Positions 1 to 6,784 are shown, counted from the first letter of the stretch. The stretch is DNA of 6,917 nucleotides from an uncultured Rhodanobacteraceae bacterium (GCA_913053815.1 CAJXGK010000096.1:1-6917); one strand, 5' to 3'. Numbers and translations: made by a program. The notes: generated from the sequence alone by a model not told the origin.

Positions 1-92
1 CTGCAGCGGCCTGGATAACCGCCTTTCTACCCTGGACATTACGCTCGGCATGGATCTACCTCACCCCACGTCGCGATGGACAGCCCGGTTGA
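1..92 (+). CDS. nnrS: NnrS family protein, C-terminal fragment
   Basis: This is the last 29 codons of a gene that enters from the left edge, read from base 3 to a TGA at 90-92. The peptide has a hydrophobic, Trp-rich segment (AAAWITAFLPW) and ends in LTPRRDGQPG. NnrS proteins characteristically end with a membrane helix followed by a P-R-x-D-G-x-P-G tail, which is the basis for the call. NnrS is a polytopic haem- and copper-containing membrane protein of the nitric-oxide response in denitrifiers and other proteobacteria. The stop lies 26 bases before sirB2 on the same strand, so the two are probably co-transcribed. A second frame (from base 2 to a TAA at 110-112) is also open here but gives no recognisable protein. 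Only the tail is visible, so the family call rests on a short motif. Confidence 0.7.
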   Translation, partial: AAAWITAFLPWTLRSAWIYLTPRRDGQPG

Positions 93-118
93 GAGCCCTG
101 ACCAACGATTAAGCCCTT

Positions 119-529
119 ATGCCGCTGGCCACCTTTTTCTCGCAGATTCTCATCTTGCACATTGCTACTGTGGCCCTTTCCGGCGGCTTGTTTGCCGTGC
201 GTGGGGGACTGGGATTAGCTGGCCAGAATCATGTTGTGAGGCATTGGAGTCTACGATATTTCTCCTATTTTAACGATAGCGTGCTGCTAGCTGCCGGGCT
301 GAGCTTGGCCTTCATTATCCACCAATACCCATTACTGGACGCCTGGCTAACGGTCAAACTGGTGCTGTTGGTGGTGTATATCGCCTTGGGCATGCTGGCG
401 CTGCGCCCGGCCCGTTCCTGGCGGCAAAGGGCGATCGCCTATGGGGGGGCGCTGGCCACCTACGCTTTTATTATCAGCGTAGCGGTGACACAGAACCCGT
501 GGGGCGTATTGTTGCTATTGCGTCCATAA
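119..529 (+). CDS. sirB2: SirB2 family integral membrane protein
   Basis: This is a 136-residue, very hydrophobic protein, about the usual SirB2 length. Four membrane helices can be seen, at roughly residues 6-27, 52-69, 76-95 and 104-124. SirB-family marks are an early H-x(8)-GLFxxRG stretch (H14 to R28-G29), a N-D-S-x-LLxxG motif after the first loop (D53), a W-L-x-x-K segment (K80), and a terminal helix ending in VAVTQNP. SirB2 was named for an effect on invasion-gene expression in Salmonella, but its biochemical role is unknown and that name is not evidence of virulence here. An in-frame TAA at 110-112 forces the start to ATG 119, although no good Shine-Dalgarno sequence precedes it, which fits translational coupling to nnrS just upstream. 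A role beside NnrS in NO or haem physiology is inference from position. Confidence 0.85.
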   Translation: MPLATFFSQILILHIATVALSGGLFAVRGGLGLAGQNHVVRHWSLRYFSYFNDSVLLAAGLSLAFIIHQYPLLDAWLTVKLVLLVVYIALGMLALRPARSWRQRAIAYGGALATYAFIISVAVTQNPWGVLLLLRP

Positions 530-603
530 GACTACGGATCTATCTGGAAGTCGACTCGGCAACGACGGAGTGACACGCGGCAGACACGCTGCGGCCGGTT
601 TCA

Positions 604-618
604 TTGGCAGACTGCCAA
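604..618. repeat. Palindrome TTGGCAG-a-CTGCCAA between convergent genes
   Basis: The site has 7-base arms TTGGCAG and CTGCCAA around a single central base. It lies 75 bases after the sirB2 stop and 88 bases beyond the nuclease stop, in a 176-base stretch with no gene. As RNA it could form a 6-bp stem with a 3-base loop, followed on the + strand by GTTTAAT, so a weak sirB2 terminator is possible. A second imperfect dyad with GCGGCAG and CTGCGGC arms lies at 577-595. The TGGCAG/CTGCCA core recurs at 1593-1615 on the other side of the nuclease gene. Confidence 0.45.
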
Positions 619-705
619 GTTTAATCCCTGGTCTGAGATGCGCCCCCAACAAGCGCAAGGAATTTTTGACCTAGCTAGCGGCCAGTCGCACCCACCGTCA
701 CAGCA

Positions 706-1536
706 TCACTGTACCCCCAAGATGTGATTGAGCACTTCAGCCAAATGGGCACCGGCCCGACGCAACTGCCGCTCAGCAATCGGGCGCATACGCACCACGT
801 AGCTCCGCGAGATACGGTGCCCAGCCGGGTACACGCCATCGTCCCGGTCGATACGACAGGAGGCTTCAGCCCAAGTGACCGCCGACTGAAAAATGGATGC
901 CTTGAGTGGAGACCCCTTGAATGGACCTTGTGTCTCCAGCAGATGCGTATAATCACGAGCATCCAGATATCGGCTACGCAGCAAGCCTGAGTCCCAGATT
1001 CGGTGCAGGTTGGTTTCCTGCCCCTCAAATTGAACCTGATAGAAGTTACCGCCTTTGTCATCCTTGTAGCCTGAATGCAATGGTTGATGGACATCAGCCA
1101 CAAAATGCACCACAAAATTCAGGGCCTGGGCACGTTTCGCCATCGGTATTTGGGTATCGCCGAGAATCCGGGCGTAGTGAGTAATGGCCCCCACCACACA
1201 CTGCCCATCGGGACAATCGCGACGAGCCTGGTACACGCAAGAAGAACTATGGATGCGCAGGTAATGCATGCGCCGGGTATGCCGACCCAAGGCCTCCATC
1301 GCTGGGGATGGAGCGTCGCGCAAAGTATCGGCCCAAAGCGCCACACTTGCCAGGGATGGAGCGTGTTCAAAGGCAAGAATTCGATTCACATTGGCATGTG
1401 CCGAGGGAGTCAGTTGCACCTCGGCCAGATCAGCGATAATACGGTGGCCAAGCGGACCCCAGGCAAATACCGGGCGGATACCGAGGCCAAGCAGGCCCAG
1501 CAGAATGAACAGGGGTATTTTTCGGTAATATTTCAT
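706..1536 (-). CDS. Secreted S1/P1-type zinc-dependent nuclease
   Basis: This family hydrolyses single-stranded DNA or RNA with three zinc ions, normally outside the cytoplasm. From the chosen ATG the protein has 276 residues. Residues 1-25 form a signal peptide (MKYYRK, then a Leu/Ile core, then PVFA), and predicted cleavage falls exactly before W26, the N-terminal Trp that binds zinc in P1 nuclease. The other expected ligands are present: H31, D70, H91, H144, D148, H154 (HFVADVHQPLH), H178 and D182 (NLHRIWD). Catalytic competence is therefore likely. C100, C108, C113 and C227 could form disulfides. The open frame extends 18 codons upstream to ATG 1590, but that start would bury the signal peptide, so ATG 1536 is preferred; its ribosome site is weak (AGCAAAG). 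It is convergent with sirB2 and divergent from gap. Export followed by scavenging of nucleic acid phosphate or nucleosides is inference. Confidence 0.93.
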   Translation of the reverse strand: MKYYRKIPLFILLGLLGLGIRPVFAWGPLGHRIIADLAEVQLTPSAHANVNRILAFEHAPSLASVALWADTLRDAPSPAMEALGRHTRRMHYLRIHSSSCVYQARRDCPDGQCVVGAITHYARILGDTQIPMAKRAQALNFVVHFVADVHQPLHSGYKDDKGGNFYQVQFEGQETNLHRIWDSGLLRSRYLDARDYTHLLETQGPFKGSPLKASIFQSAVTWAEASCRIDRDDGVYPAGHRISRSYVVRMRPIAERQLRRAGAHLAEVLNHILGVQ

Positions 1537-1592
1537 GAGCTTTGCTAACTGCAAAACGAACCAATGCCGACATGAGTCAGCGCCGTCCAATG

Positions 1593-1615
1593 TGGCAGAA
1601 GACCGGTCGCTGCCA
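1593..1615. repeat. 23-base near-perfect palindrome upstream of nuclease
   Basis: Outer arms TGGCAG (1593-1598) and CTGCCA (1610-1615) enclose an inner palindrome GACCGGTC (1601-1608), separated by AA on one side and G on the other. The symmetry and size are typical of a binding site for a dimeric regulator. It lies 57 bases upstream of the preferred nuclease start and about 270 bases upstream of gap. Either gene could be its target. No regulator for it is visible in the window. Confidence 0.45.
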
Positions 1616-1868
1616 AGACTTGCATACTAAATGCCTGCAGTGTACCGGTTCCAAGCCACTACGGATATTGGGTAAAACCGTAGCGAGCGGTTCGAGTTCC
1701 GGAACGAATCTCCGCACCTATCATCCAGATAGCTGCGGAGCGAGCAAGCAAGGAGGCAACGCAGCAATTGGGCCGTATAGTACGTTTATCAAGGTACTCC
1801 CGTAACAAAGAGGTACCGCCTATAGGCTTGTGCTTTGCCGTAAAATGAGTGATTCTTCAAGCTGTTCC

Positions 1869-1874
1869 AAAGGA
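1869..1874 (+). promoter_or_regulatory. Ribosome binding site of gap
   Basis: AAAGGA ends nine bases before the ATG at 1884, a strong match with good spacing, and fixes the gap start. Confidence 0.75.
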
Positions 1875-1883
1875 TGCTGATCC

Positions 1884-2897
1884 ATGACTATCAAGGTTGC
1901 CATCAACGGGTATGGCCGTATTGGCCGCAATATCCTTCGTGCGCTCTACGAGGTTGATCGCACCGAGCCGCTTCAGGTGTTAGCGATCAATGATCTCGGT
2001 GATGCTGAGACCAACGCCTATCTTACCCAGTACGATACCGTCCACGGCAAATTTCCCCACCCCATTACCGTTGATAGCGGTGACCTGATCGTCAAGGGCG
2101 ACCGGATCAGGGTCTGCGCTGAGCGCGATCCCGCAAAACTTCCCTGGGGTGAGCTGGGCGTTGATGTAGTGCTGGAATGTACGGGTCTATTCACCACCAA
2201 GGAAAGGGCCTCAGCTCATCTTGCCGCGGGGGCGAAAAAGGTGATTATCTCGGCCCCGGGCGGTAAGGACATTGACGGAACCTTCGTCTACGGTGTCAAC
2301 CACCACGATCTCAAAGCCAGCCACCAAGTTATCTCCAACGCTTCTTGCACCACCAACTGTCTGGCTCCATTGGCCAAGGTGCTGCATGAGAAGATCGGTA
2401 TCGTGCATGGACTGATGACTACGATCCACGCCTACACCAATGATCAGGTACTTAGCGACGTCTTCCACAAGGACTTGAGGCGTGCCCGTTCGGCCACGAT
2501 GTCGCAGATCCCCACCAAAACCGGAGCCGCGGCGGCGGTCGGCCTGGTTTTGCCCGACCTCAACGGCAAGCTGGATGGCTTTGCCATGCGCATACCGACC
2601 ATCAATGTGTCGGTCGTCGACCTGAGCTTTGTCGCCGCGCAAGCCACCAGTAAGGAGGCCATTGATGCGGCCGTTCAGGAAGCGGCCAACGGAGCCCTTA
2701 AGGGTATTCTTGACCTCAATAGAAAACCGTTGGTTTCGGTAGACTTCAACCACAATACACATTCATCGATCTACGATGCCACCTTGACCAAGGTCATGGG
2801 CGGCACCCTGGTCAAGGTGTGCTCGTGGTACGACAACGAGTGGGGCTTTTCCAACCGCATGCTCGACATGTGTCTGGCCTTAATGGCTGCCCGTTAA
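1884..2897 (+). CDS. gap: Type I glyceraldehyde-3-phosphate dehydrogenase
   Basis: This enzyme interconverts glyceraldehyde 3-phosphate and 1,3-bisphosphoglycerate with NAD(P) in cytoplasmic glycolysis, gluconeogenesis or the Calvin cycle. Its 337 residues are a full-length type I GAPDH. The N-terminal Rossmann fold opens with NGYGRIGRN (8-16), and IND (35-37) ends the second strand. The catalytic Cys is C155 in [12 protein letters not shown], with H182 in [10 protein letters not shown] as its base. [18 protein letters not shown] (199-216) is the phosphate-binding region, and [11 protein letters not shown] (315-325) is the C-terminal signature. Asp37 after the second strand is the residue usually associated with NAD preference, but the sequence does not settle cofactor use. 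No other glycolytic or Calvin-cycle gene is adjacent, so the pathway direction cannot be read from context. The start is supported by AAAGGA upstream. The gene is convergent with fnr, with a hairpin between them. Confidence 0.97.
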   Translation: MTIKVAINGYGRIGRNILRALYEVDRTEPLQVLAINDLGDAETNAYLTQYDTVHGKFPHPITVDSGDLIVKGDRIRVCAERDPAKLPWGELGVDVVLECTGLFTTKERASAHLAAGAKKVIISAPGGKDIDGTFVYGVNHHDLKASHQVISNASCTTNCLAPLAKVLHEKIGIVHGLMTTIHAYTNDQVLSDVFHKDLRRARSATMSQIPTKTGAAAAVGLVLPDLNGKLDGFAMRIPTINVSVVDLSFVAAQATSKEAIDAAVQEAANGALKGILDLNRKPLVSVDFNHNTHSSIYDATLTKVMGGTLVKVCSWYDNEWGFSNRMLDMCLALMAAR

Positions 2898-2926
2898 CCG
2901 GCTGAGACACGCCTCTGTGAGTGCGC

Positions 2927-2954
2927 ACCGGGCTCTACCTATGTAGACCCTGGT
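2927..2954 (+). terminator. Hairpin between gap and fnr, possible terminator
   Basis: Two 12-base arms (2927-2938 and 2943-2954) face each other across the 4-base loop CTAT. Ten pairs are Watson-Crick, one is G-U in the + strand transcript, and one is a C-C mismatch. It starts 29 bases after the gap stop. No run of T follows on either strand, so intrinsic termination is uncertain; it may instead protect the 3' end of gap mRNA. Confidence 0.4.
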
Positions 2955-2999
2955 GATGTAACGGGGCCTATAAATCGAGAAAGCTTCCGAATCAGCCAG

Positions 3000-3758
3000 C
3001 TAGCTGCGTAATGACGTACCAGCGAGCATCGCCTGCAGAACCTCCGGCTTGAGCAATTCAGCATCACGCCCGTGGACATCCAGAATGCCTTGGCTACGTA
3101 AACGAGCCAACACCCGGCTGACTGTTTCCGCAGCGAGTCGCAAGTAATTAGCAATGTCACCGCGGGACATGCAAAGGCGGAAGCGGATGGGAGAAAACCC
3201 ACGTGCTGCATAACGTTGCGACAGATCGAGAAGAAAAGCAGCCAAGCGCTGGTCAGCACTCAAATCCCAGTTTCGCTCGGCCTGGTCGGATATGGCCCGG
3301 CTGAGTAGCTTGAACAGGTGCAGCTGAACCTGATCCTGTTGGGCCGCCACAGCACTCAAACGTGTGAAAGGTAGACGACACACCCAGGTGTCATCAAGTA
3401 CTACGCCATCGCAGCGATACTTACCGGAACTGATGGCCTCGAAGCCGACCAGTTCTCCGGGAAGAAAAAATCCACGTACCTGCTCGTGACCTTCTGCATC
3501 CAGGTGCACGGCTTTGACCATGCCCGACTTGATGGCATACAAGTTTTCGAATGGTTCATCCAGCCGAAAGATGGTGTCTCCTGCACGATAGGGTCCGGCC
3601 TTGGCAATCAGTTTTTCCACATTCTGGAACCCGGGTTCCCCGAAGCCGATTGCCGTGCACATGCCGACCAATGCACAGCCGTCACAAGCTGAGGCATGAT
3701 CCGCTTGAAAGTCAACAGCGCATAGCTCCGGTGCGGTATTCAATGCACGCTGTGCCAC
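3000..3758 (-). CDS. fnr: FNR-type oxygen-sensing transcription regulator
   Basis: This is a Crp/Fnr-family regulator that probably switches genes on or off when oxygen is absent. From the GTG start it has 252 residues. C25, C28 and C34 (C-x2-C-x5-C) and C127 in WVCRLPF match the four [4Fe-4S] ligands of E. coli FNR. A cyclic-nucleotide-binding-like beta barrel covers about 50-135 (PGELVGFEAI at 100-109). The helix-turn-helix lies near 197-220, with E211-T-V-S214-R215 matching FNR's DNA-reading E-x-x-S-R, so it should bind TTGAT-N4-ATCAA sites. Unusually, the dimerisation helix (I156-L166) carries Gln, Arg and Asn where FNR has D154, M157 and I158, and the link to RLAAF is three residues shorter. 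GTG 3758 is chosen because AGAGGAA precedes it at good spacing. A TTG at 3794 would add 12 residues but lacks such a site. An HemN gene with an FNR box lies in the same window. Confidence 0.92.
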   Translation of the reverse strand: MAQRALNTAPELCAVDFQADHASACDGCALVGMCTAIGFGEPGFQNVEKLIAKAGPYRAGDTIFRLDEPFENLYAIKSGMVKAVHLDAEGHEQVRGFFLPGELVGFEAISSGKYRCDGVVLDDTWVCRLPFTRLSAVAAQQDQVQLHLFKLLSRAISDQAERNWDLSADQRLAAFLLDLSQRYAARGFSPIRFRLCMSRGDIANYLRLAAETVSRVLARLRSQGILDVHGRDAELLKPEVLQAMLAGTSLRS

Positions 3759-3764
3759 AACGAA

Positions 3765-3771
3765 TTCCTCT
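3765..3771 (-). promoter_or_regulatory. Ribosome binding site deciding the fnr start
   Basis: AGAGGAA on the minus strand ends six bases before GTG 3758. This favours GTG 3758 over the upstream TTG at 3794, beyond which an in-frame stop (3804-3806) closes the frame. Confidence 0.6.
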
Positions 3772-4071
3772 GGACTGTTCAAAATGGCGGCCAAACTATG
3801 ATTCTAACTATAGATGATAAGACCTGCCTATTCCTGAGCAAAGTGTCGCACCTGTGAACCATCCCGCTGCGGTGAATTTGTCGTGAGGCCATAACGAGCT
3901 CATGGGCGAGGCTCTCATTGCCTACACAGAGCAAATCGTCGTATCCAGGATGGCGGCAGTAACGTAAGCATGAGCGGATTTTGGTGCCTGGTCTCGCCTT
4001 CTGTCGGGATGCGGATGAATGCGCACATCACTCTTTGGCCTAAATTTCGGCTTGCTGGCCCTGTCCCTCGC

Positions 4072-4077
4072 TACAAT
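4072..4077 (+). promoter_or_regulatory. Candidate -10 box of the hydrolase gene
   Basis: GCTACAATCCC contains TACAAT, a five-of-six match to the sigma-70 -10 consensus. The -35 region is weak: TTGCTG at 4052-4057 is only 14 bases away. If used, transcription would begin near 4084, about 30 bases before ATG 4114. That would exclude the earlier ATG codons at 3970, 4009 and 4018. Confidence 0.3.
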
Positions 4078-4113
4078 CCCTCGTTAGTCCATAAGGCTGC
4101 TACTGTTACGGTT

Positions 4114-5292
4114 ATGGCTATCGTTTTCGTTCCCGGCATCAAAGGCTCCGAATTGGTGGATAGTTATCCACTGGACTGGCCGTTGCGCTGGAGTCTGCAA
4201 GAAATGTCCGGTGGTAATAGCTTCGAGGATTCACTGGACATACGTCTGGCTGATGGCCTGCACGAGAGCGCTGCCGATCACTGGATGCATCCGTTTCGCG
4301 TCATCCGCCATGCCTATGGTCCACTGATCGCTAAGTTACGCGCATGGAAAGCCCCTGAACCAGTACATGTGTTCACCTACGACTGGCGTCGGCCTTTGGA
4401 TCGCAGCGCTCTGGCTCTGGCTGCGTTTCTCGATGAGGTGGCCGAGCGCGAACAAGCCCGCGGTGTCGATCCAACCATTTCCCTGATTACTCACAGCATG
4501 GGTGGTTTGGTGTTACGCGGTGCACTGTTCGCGCGGAATTCACGCAACCCCTTCGCCGGTATTGGGCGGGTGGTCTTCATCGTCCCCCCTTTTCGTGGAT
4601 CCATCGGTGCCCCCTATGCACTCGTCGTAGGTGAACGGGACGGCTGGTTCGGCACCGACGAAGACTATCGACGTATCACCCGGGGCTTCGCTTCGGTGTA
4701 TTCGATGACTCCTTTCTTCGCGGGGGCAACGGTGGACGAGCAGGGGGGTGAGCTGGATCTGTTTGATGCCCGGCAATGGCAGGCCAATGTCCGCGACGGC
4801 GGTGAGTTTCAGAGCCAACACCTCACTAATGCCGAGGCTTTCATCCGCGGGCCCACGGCCCGCCATGGCGGCAAGAGTGCGGTGCGCATGCTTTCCGACC
4901 GCACCCTTACCGCGCATGCCGACCGGGTACTGATTCTCAGCGGTGCCGGCCTCCCCACGGCTATTCGACTACCAATTCTCACCACCAACCGACACAACCC
5001 GAACTGGTTCGACTTCGCAGCCGTGAACCTGGAGATTTTTGGTGACGGCCGGGTGCCTTTCCGCTCCAGTGCCGTCGCCGGGGTGACCTTGGCCGGTTAT
5101 ACCGGTATTAATGATCACGCTCAGAGTTGTCGCAACGTCCGGATCATCAATGCCGTAGCCCAATGGCTGGAAGATGGCCGCGCCCTAAAAATGACCCCCC
5201 GCGAACCTCACCATGCGCTACAACGTGCTCGCCGGGAGTGGTTCAAACCTTGGGACGGTGATCCGTCCAGTTTCACCCAACACATTATCTGA
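4114..5292 (+). CDS. LCAT-like alpha/beta hydrolase (lipase/acyltransferase fold)
   Basis: From ATG 4114 the protein has 392 residues. It begins directly with the first core strand and oxyanion loop (AIVFVPGIKGSEL). FTYDWRRPL (87-95) and SLITHSMGGLVLRG (123-136) follow. S128 in T-H-S-M-G is the predicted nucleophile, with Thr in place of the usual first Gly of G-x-S-x-G. VFIVPPFRGSIGAP (154-167) corresponds to the GxPxxGS region of lecithin:cholesterol acyltransferase relatives. D311 (GDGRVPF) and H335 (NDHAQS) are the likely remaining triad residues. The fold and triad point to ester or acyl-lipid chemistry; the substrate is unknown. No signal peptide or membrane helix is seen, so a cytoplasmic location is likely. 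The start is uncertain: ATGs at 3970, 4009 and 4018 are in frame, and 4018 has a GGGA upstream, but the extra residues look non-domain. It lies divergent from fnr and convergent with hemN, with no operon partner. Confidence 0.82.
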   Translation: MAIVFVPGIKGSELVDSYPLDWPLRWSLQEMSGGNSFEDSLDIRLADGLHESAADHWMHPFRVIRHAYGPLIAKLRAWKAPEPVHVFTYDWRRPLDRSALALAAFLDEVAEREQARGVDPTISLITHSMGGLVLRGALFARNSRNPFAGIGRVVFIVPPFRGSIGAPYALVVGERDGWFGTDEDYRRITRGFASVYSMTPFFAGATVDEQGGELDLFDARQWQANVRDGGEFQSQHLTNAEAFIRGPTARHGGKSAVRMLSDRTLTAHADRVLILSGAGLPTAIRLPILTTNRHNPNWFDFAAVNLEIFGDGRVPFRSSAVAGVTLAGYTGINDHAQSCRNVRIINAVAQWLEDGRALKMTPREPHHALQRARREWFKPWDGDPSSFTQHII

Positions 5293-5349
5293 AACCCGTT
5301 AAACTGTAGCAGATTCGGGTCAATCCGGCCCGGTAAGCGGTTTGAGAGT

Positions 5350-6747
5350 TCAGATGGTTCGCGAATAGCGGGGAGCATTGTGCCCGTTCTGCCGTTCCAG
5401 GTAGGCATCAAAACACATGGCTACAGTGCGTACCAACAGGCGACCACGAGGGGTTACACTGAAACCTTTATGGTCCCAGGTCACCAGCCCGTCTTTGACT
5501 AGTGTTTCAAGCCGTTTTAACTCTTCAGAAAAGTAGTCCTTGAAATCAATTTGGTACCTGGCTCCGAAACCCTGTATATCGATGCGATTCTGACACATCA
5601 ACTCAGCAATCAGGGTGCCGCGAATCTCATCATCCAGGCTCAACTGCAGCCCCCGCGCAACCGGCAACCGGCCTTGATCCAGAGCTGCGTAATAACCGAT
5701 GAGATCTCTCGCATTCTGGCTGAAGGATCGGCCAATGCGGCTGATTGCACTCATGCCCATAGCCACGATATCGCATTCGGCATGGGTGGAATAACCCTGA
5801 AAATTACGGTGCAATGTGCCATTTTGCTGAGCTTTTACCAGATCATCACTGGCTTTGGCAAAGTGGTCCATGCCAATGTAGACATAGCCCGCCTTGATCA
5901 AAGTATTAATATTATTCTGGAATATTTCCAGTTTTACAGCAGGATCGGGTAACTCGGCTTCATTAATCTGTTTCTGTACCTTAAAACGATCCGGCATGTG
6001 CGCATAATTAAAAATTGACAGTCTGTCCGGTTGCATGGAAATTACTTTTTCCAGCGTTTGGGCAAAACTGTCAGCGCTTTGTTTTGGCAGACCGTAAATC
6101 AAATCCAGACTGATAGATTTGTATCCTTCATGGCGCGCCGCTTCTATGATCGCAAAGGTTTCTTCTTCGCTCTGAATTCGATTGACCGACTTCTGTACTT
6201 CCGGATCAAAATCCTGGACACCAAGACTGACTCGATTGAATCCCAGGTTGCGCAGTAGTGCAATGGTTTCTGCATCGCATTCTCTTGGATCAAGCTCGAC
6301 GGAATATTCCCCTTTGTTATCATCTCTAAGAGAGAAATGGGAACGGGTGAAAGCCATTAAATCGGACATTTGCTCCCTGCTGATAAATGTCGGTGTGCCA
6401 CCACCCCAATGCAGCTGGTTTACCTGCCTGTCTTTATCGAACAAGGCTGCCTGTAATTCAATTTCCCTGTGCAATAACTTCAGGTAGGGCGCTGCATGCT
6501 TACGATTATTGGTGATGATCTTGTTGCAGGCGCAGTAGTAACAAACCGTATTGCAGAAGGGCAGATGAAAATAGAGAGACAGCTGATGCGGAACCATATT
6601 TTCATTGGTACACAAAGCATTCTCGACATAACTGGCGTTACCGAATTCTTCCTGAAACTGTACCGCCGTCGGGTAAGAGGTATAACGTGGACCTGCCTTG
6701 TCGTAGCGGGCGATCAGATCCTTGTCAAAGACCAGGTCAACAGCCAT
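5350..6747 (-). CDS. hemN: Oxygen-independent coproporphyrinogen III oxidase
   Basis: HemN is a cytoplasmic radical-SAM enzyme that decarboxylates two propionates of coproporphyrinogen III to give protoporphyrinogen IX, allowing haem synthesis without oxygen. The 465 residues match full-length bacterial HemN. PRYTSYPTA (20-28) opens the protein. C65, C69 and C72 (C-x3-C-x2-C) bind the [4Fe-4S] cluster, with C74 next as in true HemN. GGGTP (115-119) contacts SAM. ELDPRE, GVQDF (176-180), DLIYGLPKQ (215-223), GMDHFA (292-297) and HRNFQGY (313-319) are all present, as is the C-terminal HemN domain (GRLLVRTVAMCFDAYL). The CxxxCxxCxC pattern and extra domain argue for genuine HemN over HemW. The ATG has only a weak AAAGA ribosome site. 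An FNR box lies 60-73 bases upstream, so anaerobic induction is expected. The gene is more AT-rich than gap or the hydrolase over much of its length. Confidence 0.97.
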   Translation of the reverse strand: MAVDLVFDKDLIARYDKAGPRYTSYPTAVQFQEEFGNASYVENALCTNENMVPHQLSLYFHLPFCNTVCYYCACNKIITNNRKHAAPYLKLLHREIELQAALFDKDRQVNQLHWGGGTPTFISREQMSDLMAFTRSHFSLRDDNKGEYSVELDPRECDAETIALLRNLGFNRVSLGVQDFDPEVQKSVNRIQSEEETFAIIEAARHEGYKSISLDLIYGLPKQSADSFAQTLEKVISMQPDRLSIFNYAHMPDRFKVQKQINEAELPDPAVKLEIFQNNINTLIKAGYVYIGMDHFAKASDDLVKAQQNGTLHRNFQGYSTHAECDIVAMGMSAISRIGRSFSQNARDLIGYYAALDQGRLPVARGLQLSLDDEIRGTLIAELMCQNRIDIQGFGARYQIDFKDYFSEELKRLETLVKDGLVTWDHKGFSVTPRGRLLVRTVAMCFDAYLERQNGHNAPRYSRTI

Positions 6748-6778
6748 CTATTTCTTTAAAATTTATCATGGGCTATGC

Positions 6779-6784
6779 TTTTTA
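6779..6784 (-). promoter_or_regulatory. Candidate -10 box of hemN
   Basis: TAAAAA on the minus strand (four of six to TATAAT) is centred 32 bases downstream of the FNR-box centre. That equals the distance between -41.5 and the -10 element in class II FNR promoters. The implied start of transcription is near 6772, about 25 bases before the hemN ATG. Confidence 0.5.

Larger units (their letters stand above)
1537..1883. other. Divergent intergenic region, nuclease / gap
   Basis: This gene-free stretch of about 350 bases must hold the promoters of both the nuclease (-) and gap (+). An open frame crosses it (1542-1805, +), but its product is rich in Ser, Thr, Gly and Lys, has no recognisable motif and no ribosome site, and is not called. 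Several dyads are present: a 23-base palindrome at 1593-1615, CTACGG (1659-1664) facing CCGTAG (1678-1683), and GTTCCGGAAC at 1696-1705. There are also three GTAC cores at 1780-1783, 1794-1797 and 1813-1816, giving inverted pairs AGTAC/GTACT and GGTAC/GTACC. Candidate -10 hexamers are TATAGT (1776-1781) and TAAAAT (1841-1846), but neither has a convincing -35. No FNR box was found. Confidence 0.5.
3759..4113. other. Divergent intergenic region, fnr / hydrolase
   Basis: This stretch holds the control regions of fnr (-) and the hydrolase (+). On the minus strand TATAGT (3812 to 3807) and TAGAAT (3806 to 3801) resemble -10 boxes, but no good -35 and no FNR box was found at the expected distance, so FNR autoregulation through a consensus site is not supported. 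On the plus strand TACAAT at 4072-4077 is the best -10. The hydrolase frame is open from ATG 3970, but this part encodes nothing resembling a signal peptide or a known domain. No other gene is seen. Confidence 0.45.

Noticed and set aside
76..273. 65-codon open frame overlapping the start of sirB2
   Set aside because: It lies in another frame of the conserved SirB2 coding sequence and has no family features.
1685..1720. GGTTCGAGTTCC resembling a tRNA T-loop
   Set aside because: The flanking bases do not form a 5-bp T-stem, and no acceptor, D or anticodon arms could be built around it.
1776..1792. Possible FNR site upstream of gap containing ATCAA at 1788-1792
   Set aside because: The other half-site reads AGTAC instead of TTGAT, so the match to the consensus fails.
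1542..1805. 87-codon open frame on the + strand between the nuclease and gap genes
   Set aside because: No ribosome site, no recognisable motif, low-complexity composition, and it covers the dyad-rich promoter region.
2211..2762. 183-codon open frame on the minus strand inside gap
   Set aside because: It is antisense to a fully conserved GAPDH; its length reflects the codon bias of gap.
2997..3006. CAGCTAGCTG palindrome at the fnr stop
   Set aside because: Ten bases with no room for a loop, overlapping the stop codon; likely chance.
4540..4917. 125-codon minus-strand open frame inside the hydrolase gene
   Set aside because: Antisense to an LCAT-like protein with an intact triad; no motif of its own.
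5294..5320. ACCCG / CGGGT inverted repeat after the hydrolase stop as a terminator
   Set aside because: Only five pairs with a 17-base loop and no T-run on either strand.
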